A stretch of DNA of 64,000 nucleotides from PCRC01 sp017848435 (GTDB taxonomy: Bacteria > Pseudomonadota > Gammaproteobacteria > Burkholderiales > Burkholderiaceae_C), in the NCBI GenBank assembly GCA_965284315.1, contig OZ260072.1:2356001-2420000 (forward strand). The letters are read 5' to 3'. Made by a program: the position numbers and the translations under genes. Below the pieces are notes generated by a model. That model was not told the origin of the DNA, did no database searches, and saw only the letters and a list, made by a program, of their open reading frames with translations. Shown here in pieces: positions 1 through 6,655 of this stretch. Positions within the stretch are counted from its first letter, which is position 1. Each line of letters starts with the position of its first letter.

Positions 1-59
1 GTTTGTTGGCCGTACCGGCGCAGCAGGTGCTGGCACGTTTGGGCTTTGCGGCCCCATGA
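1..59 (+). CDS. 3' end of an unidentified gene (partial)
   Basis: An open frame enters from the left edge and ends at the TGA at 57-59. It encodes only LLAVPAQQVLARLGFAAP. The stop overlaps the ATG at 56 in the ATGA arrangement typical of translational coupling, so the missing gene and the next one probably share an operon. Nothing in these 18 residues identifies the product. Confidence 0.5.
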   Translation, partial: LLAVPAQQVLARLGFAAP

Positions 60-586
60 GGCGCGTGTTCATCCAGGGGCTGGCCGTGCTGGGCTTGCTG
101 CTGGCCCAGGGCGCCGCCTTGGCCCAAACGCCCGGCGCACCGCTGCTGACCATCGGCGGCGAAGTAAACCAGCCACTGGCGCTGACCCGCGCCGACCTGC
201 AGGCCTTGCCGCGCAAGGACTACACCGAAGACCGCCGCGTGACGCAAGACGGCAAAGACGCGACGTTGACCGTGCGCTACCAGGGCGTGCCGCTGCGCGA
301 CCTGATCGACAAGGCCGGCCTCATGCCTGACCGCCGTGCGGTGCGCAAGGCCATCGTGCTGCTGACCGCGAAAGACGGCTACCAGGCCAGCTATTCCTGG
401 GGCGAGCTGTACAACAGCGCTTTGGGCGATGGCGTGGTGGTGGTGCTGCGCCAGGGCAACGACGACCTGCTGGACACCGACGGCCTCCCAGCGCTGCGCT
501 CGCTGCAAGACCTGCGGCCCGGGCCGCGCCATGTGCGCTGGCTGCAGCGGGTGGACGTGCTGCTGCCAAGCTCTGCCACACCCTAG
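56..586 (+). CDS. Exported molybdopterin-oxidoreductase-fold protein
   Basis: A 176-residue protein with a clear signal peptide ending near ALAQ (residue 24), so it should be periplasmic. The rest resembles the small sulfite-oxidase-type molybdopterin-binding domain: a beta-rich ITIGGEV-type start, LTRADLQALP, and VRYQGVPLRDLIDKAG. It has no cysteine, so it lacks the thiolate that ligates molybdenum in true sulfite oxidases; catalytic Moco binding is doubtful. It starts in an ATGA overlap with the upstream gene and ends tail to tail with modC, sharing a 4-bp CTAG that holds both stops. A role in periplasmic molybdenum or pterin handling is only suggested by the location. Confidence 0.7.
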   Translation: MRRVFIQGLAVLGLLLAQGAALAQTPGAPLLTIGGEVNQPLALTRADLQALPRKDYTEDRRVTQDGKDATLTVRYQGVPLRDLIDKAGLMPDRRAVRKAIVLLTAKDGYQASYSWGELYNSALGDGVVVVLRQGNDDLLDTDGLPALRSLQDLRPGPRHVRWLQRVDVLLPSSATP

Positions 587-1668
587 CCGACCACGGCCAC
601 GCCCTTCACCTGCGCGAACACCGCCTTGCCGGGCGCCAGCGCCAGCGCGTCTGCCGATTTGGTGGTGATGCGTGCGAGCAGGCGTGTGCCGCCAGCGTCC
701 AGTCCCACCATCACCTGACCTGGGCTGTCGGGCGACAGGTCGGTCACCGTCACTGGCAGCACATTCAAGATGCTGGTGGCCCGGTGGTGGTCGAGCGTCA
801 GGCTCACGTCGCGGGCCTGCACCCGCAAGCGCACGGTGCTGCCCAGCGGCAGTGCGGTCTCCACACCTTGCGTCAGGCTGATGTGGCCGCCAGCAAATTC
901 GGCATGGGCGAGGTGGTAGGCCGCGTCATGCCCGGAGATCCGAGCCGTCACCAATGCGCTGGCCGCGTCGCCATGCGCCATGGGCAAATCGAGACGGGTC
1001 AGCAAATCGCCGGTGCTGCCCTGGGCCACCACCCGGCCCGCGTCGAGCAGCACCAGGTGGTCTGCCAGCCGCGCCACTTCGTCGGGCGAATGGGTGACGT
1101 AGACGATGGGAATCTTCAGTTCGTCGTGCAGGCGCTGCAGGTAAGGCAGAATTTCTTCCTTGCGCTTCAAGTCCAGCGCCGCCAGGGGTTCGTCCATCAG
1201 CAGAATCTGAGGGCTTGTGGCCAGCGCCCGGGCAATGGCCACGCGCTGGCGTTCGCCGCCTGAGAGGGTCTCGGGCAAACGCTGCAACAAGTGCCCAATG
1301 CCCAGCAGTTCTACCGCCTGGTCCAGCGAGACCTGGCGCTGCGCCGGGGGCACCCGTTGCATGCCGTAGGCCAGGTTGCGCTGCACGTTCAGGTGCGCGA
1401 ACAGGCTGGCTTCCTGGAACACATAGCCCAGGTTGCGCTGGTGCGTGGGCAGGAACAAGCGCTTGCCGTCTTGCCATACCTCGCCATTGACCTGCAAATG
1501 GCCTTGGTTGGACTTCTCTAGCCCGGCGATCAACCGCAGCACCGTGGTTTTGCCGGAGCCGGAATGCCCGAACAGCGATGTGACGCCAGTGCCGGGCAAG
1601 ACCAGATCGACATCCAGCGAAAATCCAGGGTAGTCGAGCTGAAAGCGGGCCTGCACACCGTGGCTCAT
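583..1668 (-). CDS. modC: Molybdate ABC transporter ATP-binding protein ModC
   Basis: The ATPase of the molybdate importer, 361 residues, acting on the cytoplasmic face with ModB. Visible motifs are Walker A GHSGSGKTT (residues 34-42), the signature LSGGERQR (135-142) and Walker B ILLMDE (155-160), followed by a C-terminal TOBE/Mop oxyanion-binding region (about 295-355) that separates ModC from other ABC ATPases. Its start overlaps the end of modB by 4 bp. Length and domain order fit the family. Expression should follow the modA promoter, which carries ModE-type sites. Confidence 0.96.
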   Translation of the reverse strand: MSHGVQARFQLDYPGFSLDVDLVLPGTGVTSLFGHSGSGKTTVLRLIAGLEKSNQGHLQVNGEVWQDGKRLFLPTHQRNLGYVFQEASLFAHLNVQRNLAYGMQRVPPAQRQVSLDQAVELLGIGHLLQRLPETLSGGERQRVAIARALATSPQILLMDEPLAALDLKRKEEILPYLQRLHDELKIPIVYVTHSPDEVARLADHLVLLDAGRVVAQGSTGDLLTRLDLPMAHGDAASALVTARISGHDAAYHLAHAEFAGGHISLTQGVETALPLGSTVRLRVQARDVSLTLDHHRATSILNVLPVTVTDLSPDSPGQVMVGLDAGGTRLLARITTKSADALALAPGKAVFAQVKGVAVVG

Positions 1669-2348
1669 GCGGCCACCTTGCGTCGGCCAGTGGGGTTCAG
1701 CACATACAACGCCAGCAGCACGGTGAACGAGAACGCCAGCATCACAGCGGCCAGCCGGTGCGCGTCGGCGTACTCGATGGCTTCCACATGGTCGTAAATC
1801 TGCACCGACACCACACGGGTCTGGTTGGGGATGTTGCCACCCACCATCAGCACCACGCCAAACTCACCCACGGTGTGGGCAAAGCCCATCACGGTGGCCG
1901 TCAGGTAGCCGGGCTTGGCCAGTGGCAGCACCACGCTGAAGAAGGTGTCCAGTGGCGAGGCGCGCAGCGTGGCGGCGGCCTCCATGGGCCGGTCGCCAAG
2001 CGCTTCAAAAGCGTTCTGGATCGGCTGAACGACAAAGGGCAGCGAGTAGAAGACCGAGGCCACCAGCAGGCCCCAGAAGGTGAAAGGCAGCACACCCAGG
2101 CCCAGCGACTGGGTGAACTGGCCAATCGGGCCATTGGGCCCCATGCCGACCAGCAAATAAAACCCCAGCACCGAAGGTGGCAACACAATCGGCAAAGCGA
2201 CCACCGCACCCACCGGGCCTTTGAGCCATGAACGTGTGCGGGCCAGCCACCATGCCAGCGGTGTGCCCAGCAGCAGCAGGATCAGTGTGACCAGCCCGGC
2301 CAGTTTGACGGTGAGCGCAATCGCGCCAAGGTCTGCATCGCTCAGCAT
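1665..2348 (-). CDS. modB: Molybdate ABC transporter permease ModB
   Basis: The inner-membrane channel subunit of the molybdate importer, 227 residues with about five hydrophobic helices. The EAA loop that docks onto ModC is visible as MEAAATLRASPLDTF (about residues 122-136) followed by LPLAKPG. It lies 27 bp downstream of modA and overlaps modC by 4 bp, the standard modABC order. Length is normal for the family. Confidence 0.96.
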   Translation of the reverse strand: MLSDADLGAIALTVKLAGLVTLILLLLGTPLAWWLARTRSWLKGPVGAVVALPIVLPPSVLGFYLLVGMGPNGPIGQFTQSLGLGVLPFTFWGLLVASVFYSLPFVVQPIQNAFEALGDRPMEAAATLRASPLDTFFSVVLPLAKPGYLTATVMGFAHTVGEFGVVLMVGGNIPNQTRVVSVQIYDHVEAIEYADAHRLAAVMLAFSFTVLLALYVLNPTGRRKVAA

Positions 2349-2375
2349 TCGGTTTTTAAGGGGTCTGCGTGGTGG

Positions 2376-3128
2376 TCAGAGATCGTAGCCGTAAGAACGG
2401 ATCAGGTCCTTGATCCGCTCGGACTTCAGCAGTGCCACCAGCTCGGCCGCCGCCTTGTTGTCTTTTCCGCGCGTCAACACCACCGCATCCTGCACGATGG
2501 GCGCGTGCAGGTTGGCCGGCACCGTCCAGGCCGAGCCGCTTTTCAGCTTGCCGCCTTCCAGCACCTGCGAGAGCGCGACAAAACCCAGTTCGGCGTTGCC
2601 GGTGGCAATGAAGTTGAAGGCCTGGCCAATGCTTTCGCCTTGCACCAGCTTGGGCGTGATGGTGTCCAGCAGGCCGAGTTTGGCCATGGTCTCCACCGCT
2701 GCGGCACCGTAAGGCGCGACTTTCGGGTTGGCAATGGCGAGTTTCTTGAAGTCACCTTTCTTCAGCACATCGCCTTTGCCATCCACCAGGCCAGTGTTGG
2801 CCGACCACAACACCAGCTTGCCGGTAGCGTAAGTGAAGCGGCTGCCCTTGACCGACAAACCTTCCTGCTCCAGTTTGGCTGGAGTTTCGTTGTCAGCCGC
2901 AAGGAACACATCAAATGGCGCGCCGGTCTTGATCTGTGCATAAAACTTGCCAGTGGAGCCAATGATGAGTTCAGCCTTGTGGCCGGTGGTTTTCTCAAAC
3001 ACGGCAGCAATGGCCTTCATCGGTCCAGTGAAATTGGCGGCCACAGCCACCTGTACTTCATCGGCCTGCGCAGACAAGCCGGCCACAGCAAGCCAAAAAC
3101 CAACCAGACCGCGGGTGAGTGAGCGCAT
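2376..3128 (-). CDS. modA: Periplasmic molybdate-binding protein ModA
   Basis: The substrate-binding protein that captures molybdate (and usually tungstate) for ModBC. 250 residues with a signal peptide of about 22 residues ending SAQA. The mature start VQVAVAANFTGPMKAI, then IIGSTGKFYAQIKTGAPFDV and FLAADNETP, are hallmark ModA segments containing the serines that hold the oxyanion. It is the first gene of modABC. Two ModE-type sites lie 23 and 82 bp upstream of its start, so molybdate should repress it through ModE. Confidence 0.97.
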   Translation of the reverse strand: MRSLTRGLVGFWLAVAGLSAQADEVQVAVAANFTGPMKAIAAVFEKTTGHKAELIIGSTGKFYAQIKTGAPFDVFLAADNETPAKLEQEGLSVKGSRFTYATGKLVLWSANTGLVDGKGDVLKKGDFKKLAIANPKVAPYGAAAVETMAKLGLLDTITPKLVQGESIGQAFNFIATGNAELGFVALSQVLEGGKLKSGSAWTVPANLHAPIVQDAVVLTRGKDNKAAAELVALLKSERIKDLIRSYGYDL

Positions 3129-3150
3129 GGACCTGTTCCTTCAAATTTTG

Positions 3151-3174
3151 CGTTATGTATTTTTATATATTACC
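3151..3174. promoter_or_regulatory. ModE-type operator (Mo-box) 1, modA proximal
   Basis: CGTTATGT-N8-ATATTACC, 24 bp, matching the 8-8-8 form of known ModE operators such as E. coli modA (CGTTATAT-N8-ACATAACG). It lies 23 bp upstream of modA and should cover its promoter, giving repression when molybdate-loaded ModE binds. Confidence 0.8.
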
Positions 3175-3209
3175 AGATCGCGCCTGAAGTTTTGCTTGTG
3201 TGTGAGAAT

Positions 3210-3233
3210 CGTTATGTACTGTTATATATTACG
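3210..3233. promoter_or_regulatory. ModE-type operator (Mo-box) 2, nifQ-like proximal
   Basis: CGTTATGT-N8-ATATTACG, 24 bp, a second site in the divergent modA/nifQ-like gap, 59 bp from the first (start to start) and sharing its CGTTATGT half. It lies 58 bp before the leader ORF at 3291 and probably controls the rightward transcript. Confidence 0.8.
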
Positions 3234-3290
3234 TATACCGGTTGCAAGCAGCACCTGATAACAAGCGCGATTTCACAGAGGAGGCAAACA

Positions 3291-3326
3291 ATGAACATCG
3301 CCACTGAACTGGCCAGGTCGGCATGA
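3291..3326 (+). CDS. Possible 11-residue leader peptide before the nifQ-like gene
   Basis: A short frame, MNIATELARSA, preceded by a very strong ribosome site (GAGGAGG at about 3279-3285). Its TGA at 3324-3326 overlaps the ATG of the nifQ-like gene at 3323 (ATGA). The nifQ-like start has no strong ribosome site of its own beyond this, so the minicistron may couple its translation. It could instead be the remnant of a lost gene. The short length makes this uncertain. Confidence 0.4.
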   Translation: MNIATELARSA

Positions 3327-3892
3327 AGGCCTGCACCACGGACGCGCTGACGCTGTGCAGAACGGTGGTTCAGCACGTGCGCACAGAGGCGGCGCGTGGC
3401 GGCTTGCCGCGGTTCGCACTGAACCTTGGCGTGCAGCCAGCAGAGTTTGTCTACCTCACCGCCGTGTTGGGCGATGGTTTCATGGGCCCAACGCCATTGC
3501 CCAGGGCCCAGGTGTTGCCCTCGCCGGAATTTCCCCACACCGCGCTGCTGGCGCTGTTGTGGTCGTTCCGCACCGAAGCCACGCCCACCTGCTGGGCCGC
3601 CGCTGCGGCTGTGGCGTGCGGGTGTTTTGGCCGCCAGCACCTGTGGCAAGACCTGGGGCTGACTGGGCGTTCGGAGGTGACGGCGCTGTTGCAGGCCTAT
3701 TTCCCCGGACTGGTGGCGCTCAACCACCAGCACCTCAAGTGGAAGCGGTTCCTGTTCATGCGGGTGGGGGAACAACTTGGCCAACCCGACTTGCAACCCC
3801 CGCACTGTGAAGGCTGCGACGGGTACGCCCCGTGCTATGGGGCTGCCGAACACGTGGCCACAGTCACGTCGCACGCGTGGGGACTGGCGTAG
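3323..3892 (+). CDS. nifQ: NifQ-like protein with C-X2-C-X5-C motif
   Basis: A 189-residue cytoplasmic protein resembling NifQ, the Fe-S protein that carries molybdenum to FeMo-cofactor synthesis in diazotrophs. The family segments are EFVYLTAVLGDGF (41-53), LWQDLGLTGR (107-116), YFPGLVALNHQHLKWKRFLF (126-145) and a terminal cysteine cluster C162-X2-C165-X5-C171. Classical NifQ has C-X4-C-X2-C-X5-C; the first cysteine position is Leu157 here. It is divergent from modABC, shares two ModE-type sites with it, and is coupled to an 11-codon leader. No nitrogenase gene is in the window, so its client is unknown. Confidence 0.8.
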   Translation: MKACTTDALTLCRTVVQHVRTEAARGGLPRFALNLGVQPAEFVYLTAVLGDGFMGPTPLPRAQVLPSPEFPHTALLALLWSFRTEATPTCWAAAAAVACGCFGRQHLWQDLGLTGRSEVTALLQAYFPGLVALNHQHLKWKRFLFMRVGEQLGQPDLQPPHCEGCDGYAPCYGAAEHVATVTSHAWGLA

Positions 3893-3906
3893 CCGGTGGC
3901 GATCTT

Positions 3907-3930
3907 CGATATATAAATTTGTATATTTTG
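3907..3930. promoter_or_regulatory. ModE-type operator 3, upstream of first modE
   Basis: CGATATAT-N8-ATATTTTG, 24 bp, with a good left half and a degenerate right half. It ends 32 bp before the ATG of the first modE gene, in a short 70-bp gap after the nifQ-like gene, which suggests autoregulation. Confidence 0.6.
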
Positions 3931-3962
3931 ATCGCCGGATTTTCAAACCACACCACCACACC

Positions 3963-4784
3963 ATGTCTGGCAAATCAAAATTCAGCGCCGAGTTGGCCTT
4001 GCGCACCGAGTTCGGCTCGCTGATTGGCGACACACGCATTCGCCTGCTGGAGGAGATCGGCCGCCAGGGTTCCATCTCCAAAGCCGCCAAGAAAATTCCG
4101 TTGTCGTACAAGTCGGCGTGGGACGCGGTGGACGAGATGAACAACCTCGCCGAGCACGCCCTGGTTGACCGCACCATTGGGGGCGCGCAAGGGGGTGGAA
4201 CGCAGCTGACAGCCTATGGCCAGCAGTTGATTGCGCTGTTCCGTGCGGTGGAAGGCGAGTCCCAAATGGCCGCCGACCGTTTGTCCTCGATGGCGGGCGA
4301 CCGCTTGCCTGTTGACCCGGCCACGATTCGCCAATTGCTGCGCCGCATGGCGGTACGCACCAGTGCCAGAAACCAGTTCGCCTGCACGGTGCTGGAGATC
4401 CGCATGGGCGAGGTCAATGCCCGGGTGCTTCTGGCGCTGGACGACGAACAGCGCCTGGAGGCGGTGGTGACCTGCGATTCGGTGGCGCGTCTCGGGCTGC
4501 TGCGCGGACAGGAGGTACTGGCCTTGGTCAAGGCGCCGGCGGTGCTGGTGCTGCCAGGCTGGGCCATGCGCACCAGCGCGGGCAACCACCTCCACGGTGC
4601 GGTCAGCCGCATCCACGAAGGGCCGGTCAGTTCTGAATTGGTGATCAACCTAGCGCAAACGCCGGTCAGGCACGTGTGCGCCGTGGTCACCACCGATGCC
4701 TTGCGTGAATTGAAGCTCGCAGTGGCCACGCAGGTGACGGTGGCGTTTCAGTCCAGCAGTGTCATGCTGGCTGTCGTCAACTGA
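3963..4784 (+). CDS. modE: ModE-family molybdate-responsive regulator, copy 1
   Basis: 273 residues: an N-terminal winged helix (IRLLEEIGRQGSISKAAKK, about 26-44, then YKSAWDAVDEMNN) and two C-terminal Mop/TOBE repeats that bind molybdate, marked by SARNQ (134-138) and SAGNH (205-209), with ALVKAP (187-192) giving the likely ligand lysine. The ATG at 3963 starts MSGKS, as in the paralogue at 5000; longer frames upstream run into the preceding gene. Known ModE dimers bind palindromes like those found six times in this island, usually repressing uptake genes when molybdate is present. Confidence 0.93.
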   Translation: MSGKSKFSAELALRTEFGSLIGDTRIRLLEEIGRQGSISKAAKKIPLSYKSAWDAVDEMNNLAEHALVDRTIGGAQGGGTQLTAYGQQLIALFRAVEGESQMAADRLSSMAGDRLPVDPATIRQLLRRMAVRTSARNQFACTVLEIRMGEVNARVLLALDDEQRLEAVVTCDSVARLGLLRGQEVLALVKAPAVLVLPGWAMRTSAGNHLHGAVSRIHEGPVSSELVINLAQTPVRHVCAVVTTDALRELKLAVATQVTVAFQSSSVMLAVVN

Positions 4785-4794
4785 AACCAGCCCG

Positions 4795-4825
4795 CAAAAA
4801 AAGGGGTGGCCCAACGGACCACCCC
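4795..4825 (-). terminator. Minus-strand intrinsic terminator with no annotated gene
   Basis: GGGGTGG (4803-4809) pairs with CCACCCC (4819-4825). Reading leftward the hairpin is followed by seven to eight T (plus-strand A-run at 4796-4802), the signature of an intrinsic terminator. It points in the minus direction although both flanking genes are on the plus strand, so it appears to serve a separate minus-strand transcript. Confidence 0.6.
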
Positions 4826-4889
4826 CAATGAACATCGCAGCTGGAGACCCTCACACTGCACTATGTTCCACTGAACTCCACTTCATTCG
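4803..4889 (-). ncRNA. Candidate small RNA under a ModE-covered promoter
   Basis: On the minus strand a promoter-like TTGATT (4920-4925), 18-bp spacer and TAAAAT (4896-4901) would start a transcript near 4889, and the intrinsic terminator at 4795-4825 would end it, giving an RNA of about 90 nt. No frame of note lies inside. The ModE-type site at 4888-4911 covers the -10 and start point, so molybdate would be expected to silence it. This is inference from promoter, operator and terminator alone. Confidence 0.4.
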
Positions 4890-4911
4890 CTGTATATTTT
4901 AATACATATCG
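4888..4911. promoter_or_regulatory. ModE-type operator 4, between the two modE genes
   Basis: CGCTGTAT-N8-ACATATCG, 24 bp, 88 bp before the second modE ATG at 5000. It also overlaps a minus-strand promoter-like sequence. Its position makes the ATG at 4913 an unlikely start for modE copy 2, because no ribosome site would fit. Confidence 0.7.
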
Positions 4912-4999
4912 TATGCCTGAATCAAGGCTGTCCATCTGTTGCAAGGCGGCTGGATCAAAGCGCCGTGGCCGCGCGTTGTGGCTCTGCTATCGTGTCGCC

Positions 5000-5824
5000 A
5001 TGTCTGGAAAATCCATCCGCCCGCTGGTCGGCAAACTGGCTTTTGAAACCACCGCAGGGGGCTACCTGGGTGAGCCGCGCATCCGGCTGCTGGAGGCCAT
5101 CGAGGTGCATGGCTCGCTCAGCCGTGCGGCCAAGGACGTGCCGCTGTCGTACAAGGCCGCCTGGGACGCGCTGGACACCATGAACAACCTGGCCGAGGCG
5201 CCCTTGGTGGTGCGCACCACCGGTGGCAAGCACGGGGGCGGCACCCAGCTCACCGAGCATGGCCGGCAGATCATTGCGCTCTACCGCGCCATGGAAAGCT
5301 CGCAGCAGGACATCCTCAACCAGCTGGCCGCTGCCCCGGTGCAGAGCGCAGAAGCCCACAAGAACAACGCACTGCGCACGCTGATCCGCCGCATGTCGGT
5401 CAAGACCAGTGCCCGCAACCAGTTTGTGGGCACCGTGGTGGCGTTGCAGGACACCGGCGGCATGGTGGATGTGCGCTTGTCGTTGGCGGGTGGGGACGAC
5501 ATCGTGGTGGCCATCACGCCCGCGTCGGCGGCCAACATGGCGCTGAAGGTGGGGACGGAGGCCTATGCGCTGGTGAAGGCGCCCTGGGTGTCGGTGTCGG
5601 CCACGGCACCGCGCCGCAACGCGGCGCGCAACGTATTGGCCGGCACGCTCACCGGCCTGCAGGCTGGCAAGGCCAGCACCGAGCTGACAGTGGCCACCCC
5701 CGGTGGCCGGCAGGTGGCGTCGGCCATGGCCAATGCCCTGGTGGCAGAACGCAAGCTGCGCAAGGGCCAGCCGGCCTGGGCCAGCTTTGCCACCGACAGC
5801 GTGATCCTGGCGACGTTCGCCTAG
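5000..5824 (+). CDS. modE: ModE-family molybdate-responsive regulator, copy 2
   Basis: 274 residues, clearly paralogous to the gene at 3963: same MSGKS start, winged helix (IRLLEAIEVHGSLSRAAK, about 28-45; YKAAWDALDTMNNLAE) and two Mop repeats (SARNQ 137-141 and NAARN further on, with ALVKAP between). The start at 5000 is chosen over 4913 because it aligns with copy 1 and leaves room for the promoter. Paired ModE-type regulators with overlapping roles are known in Rhodobacter capsulatus (MopA and MopB). The convergent NifQ-like gene meets it at its stop (overlap 5821-5824). Confidence 0.93.
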   Translation: MSGKSIRPLVGKLAFETTAGGYLGEPRIRLLEAIEVHGSLSRAAKDVPLSYKAAWDALDTMNNLAEAPLVVRTTGGKHGGGTQLTEHGRQIIALYRAMESSQQDILNQLAAAPVQSAEAHKNNALRTLIRRMSVKTSARNQFVGTVVALQDTGGMVDVRLSLAGGDDIVVAITPASAANMALKVGTEAYALVKAPWVSVSATAPRRNAARNVLAGTLTGLQAGKASTELTVATPGGRQVASAMANALVAERKLRKGQPAWASFATDSVILATFA

Positions 5825-6564
5825 CTCGGCGGTGCAGCGGCCGGTTGCAGTTCCGGTTGTTTCAGCAAGAAAAACTTCTTCCAGCCCATGTGTGTGGTGT
5901 TCAGCCGGTAGAGCGCCGGGAAATGCCCATTGAGCAGCGTGTTGAGGTGGTCGCGACCGCTCAGACCCAGGTCCACCCACAGTGGTTTCTGGCTGAAACT
6001 GGCGCAGGCCACCGCGGCGGCCACGGTCCGGGTCAGTGGCCGGTCGCTTCGCCGGTGCGACCACAGCCATTCCCGCAGGGTGTTGACCGCATCGGCGGAG
6101 GACTGTGCCGGCGTGTCGCTGCGGGCGGGTGTCAACAGGCTGTCGCCGAGTACCCCCTGCAGGCGGTTGAACTCGTCCAGGGTCATGCCCAGCGTGGGCC
6201 ACTGCCGTGTGGCCGCAATGCTGCGAATCGCCACGGTTGACAACACGGTGAGCGGGTTGTCGCTCAGCGCCAGCAGGTCGTCTGTGCCGTCAATGGCGTT
6301 CTGCCAGCTGTAGCTGGCGGGGGCAGGAGTGTCGGTGGGCGCCAACTCGGCGGGTGTTTCCAGAATGGGTTCGGGCGGAAGGGGGGCCGGCAGTGCAGGC
6401 GCGTCCGGCGCGGCGGGCGTCAGAACCCAGATGTTGATCGTGCGGCCGGCCGACTGAACCACGGCCCGGGTTTGCGGCGTCAGTTGGATGCCCAAATGGC
6501 TGTCCAGCAGGTCTTGCAGCTGGCGGCCCTGGAAATCGGTGAACTTCAGGTGTTTGCGTCGCAT
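5821..6564 (-). CDS. NifQ-like protein lacking the cysteine cluster
   Basis: 247 residues. The C-terminal half aligns by eye with the NifQ-like protein at 3323: EFNRLQGVLGDSLL, TVAAAVACASF, LWVDLGLSGRDHL, GHFPALYRLNTTHMGWKKFF. It then ends LKQPELQPAAAPPS, with no C-X2-C-X5-C cluster. The N-terminal half has a proline/alanine-rich stretch (about residues 45-70). The ATG at 6564 is preferred: longer frames would translate through the porin terminator and overlap the porin gene. Metal delivery by the usual cysteines is not possible, so it may be a partner or carrier of the other copy. Function unknown. Confidence 0.7.
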   Translation of the reverse strand: MRRKHLKFTDFQGRQLQDLLDSHLGIQLTPQTRAVVQSAGRTINIWVLTPAAPDAPALPAPLPPEPILETPAELAPTDTPAPASYSWQNAIDGTDDLLALSDNPLTVLSTVAIRSIAATRQWPTLGMTLDEFNRLQGVLGDSLLTPARSDTPAQSSADAVNTLREWLWSHRRSDRPLTRTVAAAVACASFSQKPLWVDLGLSGRDHLNTLLNGHFPALYRLNTTHMGWKKFFLLKQPELQPAAAPPS

Positions 6565-6578
6565 CGCGCTTGGGGCAT

Positions 6579-6607
6579 AAAAAAGCCGCCTGACAGTGTC
6601 AGGCGGC
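6579..6607 (-). terminator. Intrinsic terminator of the porin gene
   Basis: A perfect inverted repeat GCCGCCTGACA-G-TGTCAGGCGGC (6585-6607). Read on the minus strand it is followed by a T-run (plus A-run 6579-6584), 49 bp past the porin stop. The NifQ-like gene starts only about 15 bp beyond it, so that gene depends on read-through or on a promoter inside the porin end. Confidence 0.85.
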
Positions 6608-6655
6608 AGGTACCTCAGAGAGACGAGGGTGAGGGCACCACCAGGGTGCCTGGCA

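Noticed and set aside
3212..4177. Minus-strand open frame over the nifQ-like gene and first modE start
   Set aside because: It crosses two plus-strand genes and a Mo-box, lacks a recognisable domain, and the plus-strand products have clear family motifs.
4913..4999. Longer N-terminus for the second ModE from the ATG at 4913
   Set aside because: It begins one base after the ModE-type site, leaves no ribosome site, and the extra 29 residues have no match in the paralogue; the MSGKS start at 5000 aligns with copy 1.
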